Source: Edaphobacter sp. 12200R-103
Lineage (GTDB): Bacteria; Acidobacteriota; Terriglobia; Terriglobales; Acidobacteriaceae
Direction: 5' to 3'
NCBI RefSeq assembly: GCF_010093025.1
Contig: NZ_CP048114.1
Location: 2,046,001-2,110,000 of the forward strand
DNA length: 64,000 nucleotides
The translations under genes and the position numbers were made by a program. The notes below the pieces were generated by a model. That model ran no database searches. It saw only the letters and a list, made by a program, of their open reading frames with translations, and was not told the DNA's origin. Every line of letters starts with the position of its first letter. The first letter of the stretch is position 1. Below are positions 1 through 8,045 of this stretch, piece by piece.

Positions 1-1155
1 CTTCGCAGCTTTGCCTCCACAGACCGGTTTTTAGCCGAGATCGCCTCGTCCTCTTCGATGCGTCCCGGCTACGTTCTCATCGGCGATGAGATCTTTCTGT
101 ACGACCGCTGCCGCCGCGCTGTCCTCTCCACGCTCATCCCTGAAGGCACCCGCGACTTTTCGCTCCACGACCTGGACCTGGCCGAGACCAGCATCTTTGA
201 GGCGCTCGATCGAGCACAGACCCCGTCGCTGATGGCGCCCTTCCAGGTGCTCTTTATCCGCAACCTGAAGCAGCTCTATGGCCGCGGATCGAAGAAAGAG
301 GAGTTTGCCGCGATCGAAGCCTACTTCCGGTCGCCGAATCCGCAGGCGCTGCTGGTGTTTGTTGCAGATCACATTCGCATTCCCACCGACGTGCGCCGCA
401 TGGACTACCAGGACAAGGAACGGTACGACCGTATCCGAGAGACCTTGGGGGAGTGGTGCGGGATGGTAGAGCTTGCGCGGGTCGACGAGAGCGACGCCGT
501 GCGCTGGATTGCGGAGACGGCGGAGCTACGGGGCGTCCGATTTGACCCTGATGCCGCCCGAGAGCTTGCCGACTCGCTGGGAGCCGACATGATGCTGATC
601 TCCAGCGAGTTCGAAAAGCTGTTGCTGTATGCAGGAGCGCGAGGCAACGAAGAGATCGCAAGGAATCGCGTCACGCTGGGCGATGTGGAGACGATGGTGC
701 TCGCCGCCAAACAGCGCTCGCTCTATGAACTGACGGATGCGATCTCCCAGCATGATCGGCCACGGGCGCTTGCGCTGCTGCACGGATTACTGAACGCCTC
801 CGATGGGGGCGAGGATGCGGCCATCGGGCATCTCTACATGCTGGCTCGCACCTTTCGCCAGATGATGATCATCGTGGAGAAGAATGTGCGAGATTCGCGC
901 GCGATCTGGCAAGCCCTGTGGCAGGGTTTCCGCATGCCTCCGTTTGCGGCGGAAGACCTCATCCGTCAGGCCCGCCGCTACAAGTCGCGACGCGAGCTTA
1001 CCCGGGCGCTGCGGCTGGTGGCACGGGCAGACCTCGAACTGCGCAGCTCCCCCGCAAACAAGCTGCTGGTTCTGGAGCGGCTGATCCTGGATCTGTGTGC
1101 CGAACCGAAAACCGCATCTTACGATTCTTCTCTTCAATTTGCGATGGAGCTTTAG
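1..1155 (+). CDS. holA: DNA polymerase III subunit delta (5' end probably cut by window edge)
   Basis: This is the clamp-loader subunit that opens the sliding clamp during replication. The protein shows an N-terminal YVLIGDEIFLYD segment, typical of the P-loop-like nucleotide-binding fold of the delta family, and a C-terminal helical half with a RQARRYKSRRELTRALRLVARADLELRSS-type collar region. The frame stays open back to base 1. The ATG at 58 sits only a few residues before the conserved YVLIGDE strand, whereas family members usually carry about 20 residues there, so the true start is probably at or just left of the window edge. From 58 the protein would be 365 aa. No ribosome-binding site is evident before 58. 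It is followed by 140 bases before the convergent tetR gene. Confidence 0.88.
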   Translation, partial: LRSFASTDRFLAEIASSSSMRPGYVLIGDEIFLYDRCRRAVLSTLIPEGTRDFSLHDLDLAETSIFEALDRAQTPSLMAPFQVLFIRNLKQLYGRGSKKEEFAAIEAYFRSPNPQALLVFVADHIRIPTDVRRMDYQDKERYDRIRETLGEWCGMVELARVDESDAVRWIAETAELRGVRFDPDAARELADSLGADMMLISSEFEKLLLYAGARGNEEIARNRVTLGDVETMVLAAKQRSLYELTDAISQHDRPRALALLHGLLNASDGGEDAAIGHLYMLARTFRQMMIIVEKNVRDSRAIWQALWQGFRMPPFAAEDLIRQARRYKSRRELTRALRLVARADLELRSSPANKLLVLERLILDLCAEPKTASYDSSLQFAMEL

Positions 1156-1298
1156 CGGGCAGGAAGTGCGAACAATCACTGACGGGAAGCCGACTTGGCA
1201 TTACCAATTTGCTGAGAATGATTCTCTAAATGAGTCTGATACGCATCAGGAAATCTAGCGCTCTGGAGAGCACACATTCTCCATTGAGGCATCAGCGC

Positions 1299-1877
1299 TC
1301 AAGCAATATCGCGTAGTACATACTCACGGGTACTTTTCAAGATTTGTTTGGCCGTTGCTTCATGGGAGGCGATACTTGCCAACGTAACGGCACCCACAAG
1401 CGCACTGCTGATTGCAGTGGCTAGCGTTCGAGGATGCGGCTTATCCATTTTGGCGAGATGGCTCTCAAGCAGACGGACGAATCTCTCATAACCCAGAAGG
1501 GCGACGCTTCGTACATCCTCGCTTGTCCGCTTAAGCTCCGATCCGAGCATTGCCAGAGGACATAGATCCACATCACTGACAGCAGGCGACTGGCTGAGAT
1601 ACAACGTGATGATTGTCGTCAGTGCATCCCGAGGGGACATCCCGGCGGTTCGTTCTTCAAACATTGCGAAGAGATTTGCCAAAACCTCATGGTAGGCCTC
1701 CTCCAGCAATTGCTCTTTGGAATCGAAGTGGCGGTAAAACCCGCCCTGCGCTATCCCGGACGCAGACATGATCTCTCGGGTGCCTACAGAGGAGATGCCT
1801 TCTGTAAGAAATAGACGAGACGCATTGGACACGATTCGCGCCCTCGATTCCGCAGCTTCCGATCGCGATTTCCGCAT
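1299..1877 (-). CDS. TetR/AcrR family transcriptional regulator
   Basis: A 192-aa one-component repressor. Residues about 10-60 form the TetR helix-turn-helix, with ARIVSNASRLFLTEGISSVGTR-like helix 1 and the recognition motif GIAQGGFYRHFDSKEQLL, which is the classic G-x-YxHFxxKexL signature. The C-terminal part is an all-helical ligand-binding and dimerisation domain. The gene is divergent from an NAD(P)-binding reductase gene. A 30-bp near-perfect palindrome lies between the two and is the probable operator for both, implying autoregulation and control of the reductase. The inducer is unknown; by analogy with similar pairs an electrophile, quinone or xenobiotic is possible, but that is a guess. 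Confidence 0.9.
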   Translation of the reverse strand: MRKSRSEAAESRARIVSNASRLFLTEGISSVGTREIMSASGIAQGGFYRHFDSKEQLLEEAYHEVLANLFAMFEERTAGMSPRDALTTIITLYLSQSPAVSDVDLCPLAMLGSELKRTSEDVRSVALLGYERFVRLLESHLAKMDKPHPRTLATAISSALVGAVTLASIASHEATAKQILKSTREYVLRDIA

Positions 1878-1905
1878 GAACTAGGACCTCGTTAACATTG
1901 TCGCA

Positions 1906-1935
1906 TCTTTTAGAGGTCATATGAACTCTAAAAGA
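1906..1935. promoter_or_regulatory. Near-perfect 30-bp palindrome: probable TetR-family operator
   Basis: The outer 10-bp arms (1906-1915 and 1926-1935, TCTTTTAGAG / CTCTAAAAGA) are perfectly complementary. The central 8 bases TCATATGA are also self-complementary, so only the pair 1916/1925 mismatches. It lies between divergent tetR (start 1877) and the reductase gene (start 1981). TetR proteins bind palindromes of about this size in shared intergenic regions, so autoregulation plus control of the reductase is the natural reading. Its position shows that the in-frame ATG at 1921 lies inside the operator and is unlikely to be the reductase start. Confidence 0.7.
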
Positions 1936-1980
1936 GAACACATCAAGTCGCTGAACGGAGCAAATGAAAGGAATCTCTTT

Positions 1981-2880
1981 ATGAAGAATCACGAGCCACC
2001 TCAAATCAGCACAAACGAAAGGTTCTTCCTTGTAACAGGGGCGACCGGGGACACAGGGCGGCCTACGGTCAAACTGTTGCGCGAGAAGGGATACCGGGTT
2101 CGAGCCTTGGCAAGGAGAGAGGATCAACGTGCACAGGATCTGCGCGAGCTGGGCGCGGAAGTTGTGATTGGCGACATGCTGAATCTCAACGACATGAGAA
2201 AAGCCATCAAAGGAGTCACGGGCGCTTACTTCGTCTTTCCTCTGGCTGATGGTCTTGTTGAAGCATCCGTCGTCTTTGCTCAGGCGGCGAAGGAAAAGAA
2301 ACTCGATCTCATCGTCAACATGTCGCAGAAGCAATCGCGGCCTTTTGCTCACAGTCCAGCGACCACAAAGCATTGGCTCACAGAGCAGGTTTTCACGTGG
2401 TCCGGCGTTCCCACCGTTCATCTACGAGTCACGTTCTTTGCGGAGTGGCTGCTCTATATTGCCCATCTCATTCGTCAAGGCCGCTACGCAACGCCATTCG
2501 ACGCGGAGAGCCGATTTGCCCCGATCCCTGCAAGCGACATTGCACGGGTGATCGTTGGAGTGCTCGAACACCCTGAGAAGCATGTTGGCGCCACGTACCA
2601 GCTACATGGCCCCGTCGAGTACAGTCATCAGGAGATTGCTGGCGTTCTATCGCAGACTCTCAACAAGCGGATCGACTTCGAACATGTGACGGTACCGGCG
2701 TTCCTCAAACTGCTGGGCATGGAAGGCGATAACGCGAAACGGGCGCACTTTGAAGCAGTTCGGATCGATCAGCAGGAAGGCCTTTTAGCTGGAACAGATA
2801 GCACAGGCGCCGAGATCATCGGTCATCCACTCATGACTCTTGAGGAGTTCATTCTCACAAACAAACGCGTTTTGAGCTAA
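1981..2880 (+). CDS. NmrA-like / atypical SDR family NAD(P)-binding reductase
   Basis: A 299-aa Rossmann-fold protein of the NmrA / NAD(P)H:quinone-reductase-like group. It has the dinucleotide motif VTGATGDTGRP (about residues 19-29) and then an R-A-L-A-R-R basic patch that would favour NADP(H). A conserved FPLADGL...VNMSQKQSR stretch stands where classical SDRs have the catalytic Tyr-Lys, so it may be a redox sensor or an atypical reductase. The start at 1981 is chosen because AAAGGA (1967-1972) lies 8 bases upstream; the ATG at 1921 falls inside the operator palindrome and has no such site. Regulation by the divergent TetR protein is inferred. A GC-rich hairpin follows the stop. Confidence 0.85.
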   Translation: MKNHEPPQISTNERFFLVTGATGDTGRPTVKLLREKGYRVRALARREDQRAQDLRELGAEVVIGDMLNLNDMRKAIKGVTGAYFVFPLADGLVEASVVFAQAAKEKKLDLIVNMSQKQSRPFAHSPATTKHWLTEQVFTWSGVPTVHLRVTFFAEWLLYIAHLIRQGRYATPFDAESRFAPIPASDIARVIVGVLEHPEKHVGATYQLHGPVEYSHQEIAGVLSQTLNKRIDFEHVTVPAFLKLLGMEGDNAKRAHFEAVRIDQQEGLLAGTDSTGAEIIGHPLMTLEEFILTNKRVLS

Positions 2881-2887
2881 TTAGCAA

Positions 2888-2916
2888 GCGCGGGCGCAAC
2901 CATCACACGTCCGCGC
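2888..2916 (+). terminator. GC-rich hairpin after the reductase gene
   Basis: GCGCGGGCG (2888-2896) pairs with CGTCCGCGC (2908-2916), 9 bp with one G-U, followed by CCTTTCGTTT. It sits 8 bases after the stop at 2880, the expected place for a factor-independent terminator, although the T-run is interrupted. Confidence 0.55.
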
Positions 2917-3086
2917 CCTTTCGTTTCATACGAGCAATGTCGATCACTACCGAGAAACGCTCATAGCGAAGGTGAAATGAATCGCTTCCACTATGCTGAT
3001 TCTCTCGAACAATCCAGTTCCTCCGCAAAATGCAGGCAGAGTAATTCCGTCCTTCCCTCTCAAGAGAGAGTTATCCTCGATCAATC

Positions 3087-4166
3087 ATGAAAAAAAGTCT
3101 CTTTGTTGCTGCTCTCAGCCTTGTCCTGCTTGCCTGCTTACCTTCCATCGCGGAATCTCCCGCTGTGGGCATCACCAAGGAGTTCATCTACACCACGGCG
3201 CCGTTTCCTTCTGCGCACGCATCGACACTCGTACAGCTGAAGAACGGCGACATTCTCGCGGCTTGGTTCGGCGGAGCAAAAGAGGGCGCTAGCGATGTGG
3301 CGATCTGGGGTGCGAGGCGAACTTCTGCGGGCTGGTCGGAGCCCTTCCTGCTGGTGCGCGAACCCAATGTGCCCTGCTGGAATCCCGTGCTGTTCGAGAG
3401 CCCTGATGGAAGGCTTTGGCTGTACTACAAGTACGGACGCAATCCACGCGAGTGGACGGGGGCACGACTGGTGAGCGCAGACCAAGGCAAAACCTGGTCG
3501 CGGCCGGAGCATCTTGCCGCCGGCGTCCTGGGCCCCATTAAGGACAAGCCACTGGTTCTGCCCAACGGCACGATCGTCAGCGGGACTTCGGTCGAGAGCT
3601 ACTCGGCGTGGGCCGTATGGGTAGACCGCAGCACCGACAATGGCAAGACGTGGCGCCGCTCCGGACCGGTCACCGTTCCCCATAACCTCATGCCTTCACC
3701 TGCACCGGTTCAGCCTCCTCTGAAGTCAGGCTCCGAACACGTTACCGGCATCATTCAGCCCACGATCGTTCAGATCAGCAAGAAGCATCTGCGTCTTTAT
3801 GCGCGGTCCACCCGCGATATCGGGCGTATCTGTGCGGCGGACTCTTACGACGAGGGCATCACCTGGACCGACGCGCATCCGCTGGAACTTCCAAATCCAA
3901 ACTCCGGCATCGACGCTGTTGGATTACACGATGGCCGCATCATAATGATCTACAACAACACCACCAGCGGGCGCTCGCCGCTGAACCTGGCAGTCAGCAA
4001 GGATGGAGAGCACTTCACGATGTTTTCCACGCTGGAGAGCGAGCCTGGAGAATATTCGTACCCCGCCATCATTCAGGGCCGGGATTCCGAGGTTTATGCC
4101 ACTTACACCTGGAATCGAAATCGAATCAGCTTCGCGAAGGTTCCTCTTTCAGCAGTTCCGAAGTAA
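3087..4166 (+). CDS. Secreted BNR/Asp-box sialidase-like glycoside hydrolase
   Basis: A 359-aa protein with a Sec signal peptide (MKK, hydrophobic core FVAALSLVLLACL, cleavage near AES). The mature part is a six-bladed propeller of the exo-sialidase / predicted neuraminidase type. Three Asp-box motifs S-x-D-x-G-x-T-W are visible: SADQGKTW, STDNGKTW and SYDEGITW. The family removes or isomerises sialic acid or related sugars, and acts in the periplasm or outside the cell. Many bacterial members with this architecture act on other glycans, so the substrate is not fixed by sequence. It stands alone, about 150 bases before the AI-2E permease gene, with no sialate catabolism genes nearby, which argues against a dedicated sialic-acid locus. 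Confidence 0.8.
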   Translation: MKKSLFVAALSLVLLACLPSIAESPAVGITKEFIYTTAPFPSAHASTLVQLKNGDILAAWFGGAKEGASDVAIWGARRTSAGWSEPFLLVREPNVPCWNPVLFESPDGRLWLYYKYGRNPREWTGARLVSADQGKTWSRPEHLAAGVLGPIKDKPLVLPNGTIVSGTSVESYSAWAVWVDRSTDNGKTWRRSGPVTVPHNLMPSPAPVQPPLKSGSEHVTGIIQPTIVQISKKHLRLYARSTRDIGRICAADSYDEGITWTDAHPLELPNPNSGIDAVGLHDGRIIMIYNNTTSGRSPLNLAVSKDGEHFTMFSTLESEPGEYSYPAIIQGRDSEVYATYTWNRNRISFAKVPLSAVPK

Positions 4167-4314
4167 GAGGGAAACGATCTTCAGTCAGCTTCGGCATGCG
4201 CAAAGCGCTTCGCCGAAGCAGTGCGAAGACAAGTTCAAACTTTTCCTGCAACCTCGACCTCTGCCGTTGCACCATAAGAAGTAGCCTTACGGCACGCCAT
4301 CTCGACGAGGTCTC

Positions 4315-5370
4315 ATGCACGCAAGTCCTGAAGCGCCTTCATGGAGACAGATCTCCTTATACCTGCTGACTCTTGGCGTTCTGATCCTTTGCTGCCTGCT
4401 CTTACGGCCGTTTTTTGTAGCCGTGGTAGGCGCCATTGTCATCGGCGTAGTGACCGAGAAGCCTTATCTGTGGGTGCTTTCACGGACACGCGGACCGAAC
4501 CTGGCAGCAGCCGTCACTCTCATCCTCGTAATCCTCAGCATCGTTGTACCCATCTTTTTCCTGGCGCAGGATGTGGGCAGGCAGATTACGGACCTGATCT
4601 CCAGCCTGCGGAGCGATCAGACACAGCAACACATCGCAGATTATTTCGACAGGCATCCGCTGCTTGCGGATCGGATCGAGCTGATTACCGACAATGTCGA
4701 TCTGCACAACGCTGCGCAGACCACTGCCGCTTTTCTGGGAAAACACTTCGCCACACTGATTGGAAGATCGATCGGAGCGATTACGCAGATCGTCGCGATG
4801 CTTTTCATCCTCTTCTTTCTGTATCGTGACCGCGAGATAGCCGGCAGGTTTGCAAAATCTCTGCTGCCGCTGAGCGACAGAGAAGCCTCTGATTTTCTGG
4901 AACGGATGCGGGGCACCATCTACGCAACGGCTCTAGGACGTCTTGCAATCGCCGCGCTGCAGGGCGTTCTTGCCGGTCTCGCATACTGGCTCCTCGGAGT
5001 TCCCAATGCCCTTCTCTGGGCGATTTTGACCGGAACCATGGCGATGATTCCAGCTTTCGGAGCCTTTCTGGTTTGGGTGCCTGTCGCGTTTTATCTCGGC
5101 TTCTCTGGCCACTGGCTGAAGGCGGCCGGATTGGCCGTCTGGGGCGGAGGCATCGTCAGCCTGATCGATAATTTTCTGTACCCGATCATGGTCGGACCGC
5201 AGCTGCGGCAGCACACGGTCGCGGTTTTGCTTTCCATCCTGGGAGGCATTGCGTTATTCGGAATCACGGGAATCGTTCTTGGACCGCTCGCCTTCACCGC
5301 GGCGGCGACGCTGCTGGATATCTGGAGGTCGCGCACCAGGAGTGAAAGCAGCAGCCTCCCCTCCACGTAG
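4315..5370 (+). CDS. AI-2E family transporter (PerM/YdiK-like membrane protein)
   Basis: A 351-aa polytopic inner-membrane protein with about eight predicted helices. It starts with a pair of hydrophobic helices (LYLLTLGVLILCCLLL and FVAVVGAIVIGVV), then has a long amphipathic middle segment (about residues 95-150), then a hydrophobic C-terminal bundle with the family's GVPNALLWAILTG and PAFGAFLVW-like stretches. The start has GAGG five bases upstream. The family was named for TqsA autoinducer-2 export in E. coli, but most members have no proven substrate and some act in ion or Na+/H+ transport, so the name should be read as a family label. It lies between the sialidase-like gene and pckG on the same strand. 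Confidence 0.88.
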   Translation: MHASPEAPSWRQISLYLLTLGVLILCCLLLRPFFVAVVGAIVIGVVTEKPYLWVLSRTRGPNLAAAVTLILVILSIVVPIFFLAQDVGRQITDLISSLRSDQTQQHIADYFDRHPLLADRIELITDNVDLHNAAQTTAAFLGKHFATLIGRSIGAITQIVAMLFILFFLYRDREIAGRFAKSLLPLSDREASDFLERMRGTIYATALGRLAIAALQGVLAGLAYWLLGVPNALLWAILTGTMAMIPAFGAFLVWVPVAFYLGFSGHWLKAAGLAVWGGGIVSLIDNFLYPIMVGPQLRQHTVAVLLSILGGIALFGITGIVLGPLAFTAAATLLDIWRSRTRSESSSLPST

Positions 5371-5554
5371 TTGGGTCACAGATCTCTAGAGGGTACGGTA
5401 TTCGGTCCGGAACGGCTGCAGCCCAAAACTTGCCTTCTCCCTTTAAGTGTTGATTTTGCTGTTTTTACGAGGAGAAGAACACCTTTCTGTTTCCCCTGTT
5501 CAGTTGACAGTCACTCCAAGCAGGCGAATGCTTATCTGGAGACTTTGGTGGGCT

Positions 5555-7405
5555 ATGAAAAATGAAAGAAACTCGACTGCTGTATTAACTTCTGCGCCCC
5601 TTACGACGAACAAACACCTGATTCGGTGGGTCGAAAAGATGGCCGATCTTACCCAGCCGGACGCCATCCACTGGGTGGACGGATCGCAGGAAGAATACGA
5701 CCTGTTGTGCCGCCAACTGGTCGATGCCGGAACATTCATCAGGCTGAACCAGGAGCTTTGGCCGGGATGTTTCTATGCGCGCTCGACGCCGAACGATGTT
5801 GCCCGGGTCGAAGACCGCACCTTTATCTGTTCACTCTCCAAGGACAACGCCGGTCCGACGAACAACTGGGAAGACCCGTTCGTGATGCGGCGCAGGCTCA
5901 AGCAGCTCTTCCGCGGCTGCATGCGTGGACGCACCATGTACGTCCTTCCCTTCTCCATGGGGCCCGTCGGCTCTCCCATGTCTCAGATCGGGGTGCAGCT
6001 GACGGACTCTGCCTATGCGGTCGTCAATATGCGGATCATGGCGCGGATCGGAGCTCCGGTCTTCGCCGAGATCGATAAGGACTTGAAGCGTGTCGTCCCC
6101 TGCATGCACTCGGTCGGCGCACCGCTTGAACCGGACCAGCAGGACGTACCCTGGCCCTGCAACGATACCAAGTACATCGTCCACTTCCCGGAGACGCGCG
6201 AGATCTGGAGCTATGGTTCGGGTTACGGCGGCAACGCCCTGCTGGGAAAGAAGTGCTTTGCACTGCGCATCGCCTCCAACATCGCCCGCGACGAGGGGTG
6301 GATGGCAGAGCATATGCTCATTCTGGGCGTGGAATCGCCCACGCGTGAGAAGACCTATGTCGCAGCAGCCTTTCCGTCAGCGTGCGGGAAGACGAACTTC
6401 GCCATGATGATTCCGCCTTCGGGCTTCGAAGGCTGGAAGGTCTGGACCGTCGGAGATGACATCGCCTGGATCAAGCCGGACGCAACCGGAAGGCTGCGCG
6501 CCATCAACCCTGAGGCTGGCTTTTTTGGCGTAGCTCCGGGAACCTCGGCCAAGACCAACCCGAACGCCATGGCAACGCTGGCGAAGAATACGATCTTCAC
6601 CAATGTTGCGCTGACGCCGGACGGTGGGGTGTGGTGGGAAGGAATGACCGAGACGCCTCCCGCCAAGTGCGAGGACTGGCAGGGAAATCCGTGGACCCCG
6701 GAGATCGGGAAAAAGACGGGGAAACCGGCCGCTCATCCCAATGGCCGCTTTACTGCGCCTGCAAGCCAGTGCCCGACGATCGATCCTGACTGGGAGGCCC
6801 CGGAGGGTGTTCCTATCTCGGCGATCATCTTTGGCGGTCGCCGCTCGACGACCATTCCACTGATCTACCAGGCCTTCAACTGGTCGGGCGGTGTCTATGC
6901 AGGAGCTACGATGGGCTCCGAGACGACTGCGGCTGCAAGCGGCGCTCTGGGCAAGGTACGCCGCGACCCCATGGCCATGCTGCCCTTCTGCGGATATCAC
7001 ATGGGCGACTACTTCCGGCACTGGATCAAGATGCAGCGCACATTGTCGTCTACTCCTCGCATCTTCCACGTCAACTGGTTTCGGAAGGATGCGGATGGGC
7101 GGTTTCTCTGGCCTGGTTTTTCCGAGAATATGCGTGTGCTGAAGTGGATCGTCGACCGCGTTCGCGGCCGCGCGCAGGGCAAAGAGACCCCGATCGGCTG
7201 GACCCCGCACTATGAGGACATCCGATGGGAGGGGCTTGAGATGTCTGAAGAGCGGCGGCGCGAGATGTTCGAGGAGTTGCAGAGCGTTGACCGTACAGCC
7301 TGGCGCCGCGAGGTGATGGAGCATGAAGAGCTCTTTATCGCCCTGCACGATCACCTTCCCCCCGAGATGATCTATGAGCGTGAGCTGTTGATCTGCCGGC
7401 TGTGA
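5555..7405 (+). CDS. pckG: Phosphoenolpyruvate carboxykinase (GTP)
   Basis: Converts oxaloacetate + GTP to PEP + CO2 + GDP, the first committed step of gluconeogenesis, in the cytoplasm. The 616-aa product has the family's usual length. Diagnostic motifs are the PEPCK-specific P-loop ACGKTN (residues 276-281), the kinase-2 metal site GDDIAW (300-305) and an upstream [15 protein letters not shown] substrate loop. An in-frame GTG at 5447 would add a 36-residue hydrophobic extension (LILLFLRG...) without family counterpart, so the ATG at 5555 is preferred; its ribosome-binding site is weak (GGTGG close, GGAG 13 bases away). The GTP-type enzyme is typical of acidobacteria and actinobacteria, unlike the ATP type of enterics. 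With pyk and sucA in this window it covers the PEP-pyruvate-TCA node. Confidence 0.96.
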   Translation: MKNERNSTAVLTSAPLTTNKHLIRWVEKMADLTQPDAIHWVDGSQEEYDLLCRQLVDAGTFIRLNQELWPGCFYARSTPNDVARVEDRTFICSLSKDNAGPTNNWEDPFVMRRRLKQLFRGCMRGRTMYVLPFSMGPVGSPMSQIGVQLTDSAYAVVNMRIMARIGAPVFAEIDKDLKRVVPCMHSVGAPLEPDQQDVPWPCNDTKYIVHFPETREIWSYGSGYGGNALLGKKCFALRIASNIARDEGWMAEHMLILGVESPTREKTYVAAAFPSACGKTNFAMMIPPSGFEGWKVWTVGDDIAWIKPDATGRLRAINPEAGFFGVAPGTSAKTNPNAMATLAKNTIFTNVALTPDGGVWWEGMTETPPAKCEDWQGNPWTPEIGKKTGKPAAHPNGRFTAPASQCPTIDPDWEAPEGVPISAIIFGGRRSTTIPLIYQAFNWSGGVYAGATMGSETTAAASGALGKVRRDPMAMLPFCGYHMGDYFRHWIKMQRTLSSTPRIFHVNWFRKDADGRFLWPGFSENMRVLKWIVDRVRGRAQGKETPIGWTPHYEDIRWEGLEMSEERRREMFEELQSVDRTAWRREVMEHEELFIALHDHLPPEMIYERELLICRL

Positions 7406-7416
7406 TTTTTGCAGAG

Positions 7417-7440
7417 GCCACAAAAACCGGGTTCTGTGGC
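7417..7440 (+). other. Hairpin just after pckG
   Basis: GCCACA and TGTGGC arms enclose a 12-base loop, 12 bases after the pckG stop. No T-run follows. It may stabilise the mRNA 3' end; it is not a classical terminator. Confidence 0.35.
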
Positions 7441-7454
7441 GACGCTCCCGCAGA

Positions 7455-7493
7455 GAGAAATTGAGCCGGAAGATTCTTAGCTATCTAAGACAT
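7455..7493 (+). other. Long two-part hairpin upstream of a promoter-like sequence
   Basis: GAGCCGGA pairs with TCCGGCTC (8 bp), and inside it TCTTAG pairs with CTAAGA around a CTAT loop. There is no T-run. It sits between pckG and the TTGACG promoter at 7501, so it could be the pckG 3' end or a protein-binding dyad. Confidence 0.4.
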
Positions 7494-7500
7494 CCGGCTC

Positions 7501-7529
7501 TTGACGGTCCTGAGAATTATCGCTATCTT
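7501..7529 (+). promoter_or_regulatory. Sigma-70-like promoter for a short structured RNA
   Basis: TTGACG (7501-7506), 17-base spacer, TATCTT (7524-7529). Predicted transcription start is near 7536. It lies just before a compact run of hairpins that ends at an intrinsic terminator. Confidence 0.45.
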
Positions 7530-7535
7530 AACCTT

Positions 7536-7648
7536 TGTGACAGGACTCCCTTCGGGTTGAGTCGGTCATAACGAAGTCCACCCACTTCGTTGATTAACGG
7601 AACACCCACGCAACAGCCCCCACCGCGCTGCGTGGGTTTCCTTTTTTC
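7536..7648 (+). ncRNA. Candidate structured small RNA or leader RNA
   Basis: About 110 bases lie between a plausible promoter (7501-7529) and an intrinsic terminator (7604-7647). Two further stems are visible: GACTCCC-TTCG-GG-GAGTC (7544-7563, a UUCG tetraloop with a TT bulge) and AACGAAGT / ACTTCGTT (7570-7577 with 7584-7591, loop CCACCC). No ORF of note is present. It could be a free-standing sRNA, or the first half of a tandem attenuator in front of the yeiH operon, since the terminator arms are interchangeable with those of the next terminator. It matches no RNA family I can name. Confidence 0.4.
7604..7648 (+). terminator. Intrinsic terminator 1 upstream of the yeiH operon
   Basis: ACCCACGCA (7604-7612) pairs perfectly with TGCGTGGGT (7629-7637), followed by TTCCTTTTTTC. 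The core ACCCACG/CGTGGGT is shared with the second terminator at 7830-7866. Confidence 0.75.
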
Positions 7649-7671
7649 TGGAAGATATAGCCCCGTAGACC

Positions 7672-7700
7672 TTGACGCAGCCATCGGAACCTTTTACCCT
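7672..7700 (+). promoter_or_regulatory. Sigma-70-like promoter of the Cys-rich leader / yeiH operon
   Basis: TTGACG (7672-7677), 17-base spacer, TACCCT (7695-7700). Predicted start is near 7707, about 11 bases before the leader ORF ATG at 7718. It lies immediately downstream of terminator 1. Confidence 0.45.
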
Positions 7701-7717
7701 TTTACCTGATGGGATTG

Positions 7718-7795
7718 ATGCACATCGCGGCCTGTAACTGTTGTCCTTGTTGTATGGACGGCTGTTGCTGCTGCGCTGAACTCTCCCACGCCTGA
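7718..7795 (+). CDS. Cysteine-rich 25-aa leader peptide (putative attenuator ORF)
   Basis: ATG at 7718 to TGA at 7793-7795, too short for routine gene calling. Nine of 25 residues are Cys (positions 6, 8, 9, 11, 12 and 16-19), including a run of four Cys codons. It is closely preceded by GGGA and a promoter-like sequence, and is followed 34 bases later by an intrinsic terminator and then by a yeiH-type sulfur-transporter operon. A run of codons for one amino acid before a terminator is the classical design of ribosome-mediated attenuation, and Cys-rich short ORFs control sulfur genes in mycobacteria. The likely job is sensing of Cys-tRNA or cysteine supply. An alternative is a metal-binding micropeptide. 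Function is inferred; the ORF and its composition are seen directly. Confidence 0.6.
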   Translation: MHIAACNCCPCCMDGCCCCAELSHA

Positions 7796-7829
7796 ACCCT
7801 TATCAACAATCAGGCTTAGAAGATCTCAG

Positions 7830-7866
7830 AACCCACGTAGCAGCGAATCGCGCACGTGGGTTTTTC
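7830..7866 (+). terminator. Intrinsic terminator 2 (attenuator) between leader ORF and yeiH operon
   Basis: AACCCACGT (7830-7838) pairs perfectly with ACGTGGGTT (7854-7862), and TTTTT (7861-7865) follows. It lies 34 bases after the leader stop and before the operon genes on the same strand, so it would stop transcription of the operon unless relieved. Confidence 0.72.
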
Positions 7867-7919
7867 ATTTGCCCCGCGCAAAACCTCAGACAAAGTTCAC
7901 CGTTGAATCGAGGCATCTT

Positions 7920-8036
7920 ATGGCAGCGCCACAAATCTCCAGCAGCCGCATCAATATCGATCTGATCGCAGTGGCCATTGCGCTCACGCTGGCGGCGCTC
8001 ATTCGTTTCGACCTGATTCCCCCCATCGGTTTCTAA
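7920..8036 (+). CDS. 38-aa single-span membrane peptide upstream of yeiH
   Basis: ATG at 7920 with GAGG six bases upstream, ending TAA 8034-8036, nine bases before the yeiH GTG, so the two are probably cotranslated. The peptide has a polar N-terminus (about 12 residues), one hydrophobic helix (IDLIAVAIALTLAALI) and a short tail ending in PPIGF. It is not a known family to me. Good ribosome-binding site, tight spacing and a clean membrane-helix composition support a real gene. It may be an accessory subunit of the YeiH-type transporter, or simply help couple its translation. Confidence 0.6.
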   Translation: MAAPQISSSRINIDLIAVAIALTLAALIRFDLIPPIGF

Positions 8037-8045
8037 GGAACTTTT

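Noticed and set aside
7544..7591. SAM or cobalamin riboswitch upstream of the sulfur operon
   Set aside because: Stems are present but no conserved core of those families is recognised; left as an unassigned structured RNA.
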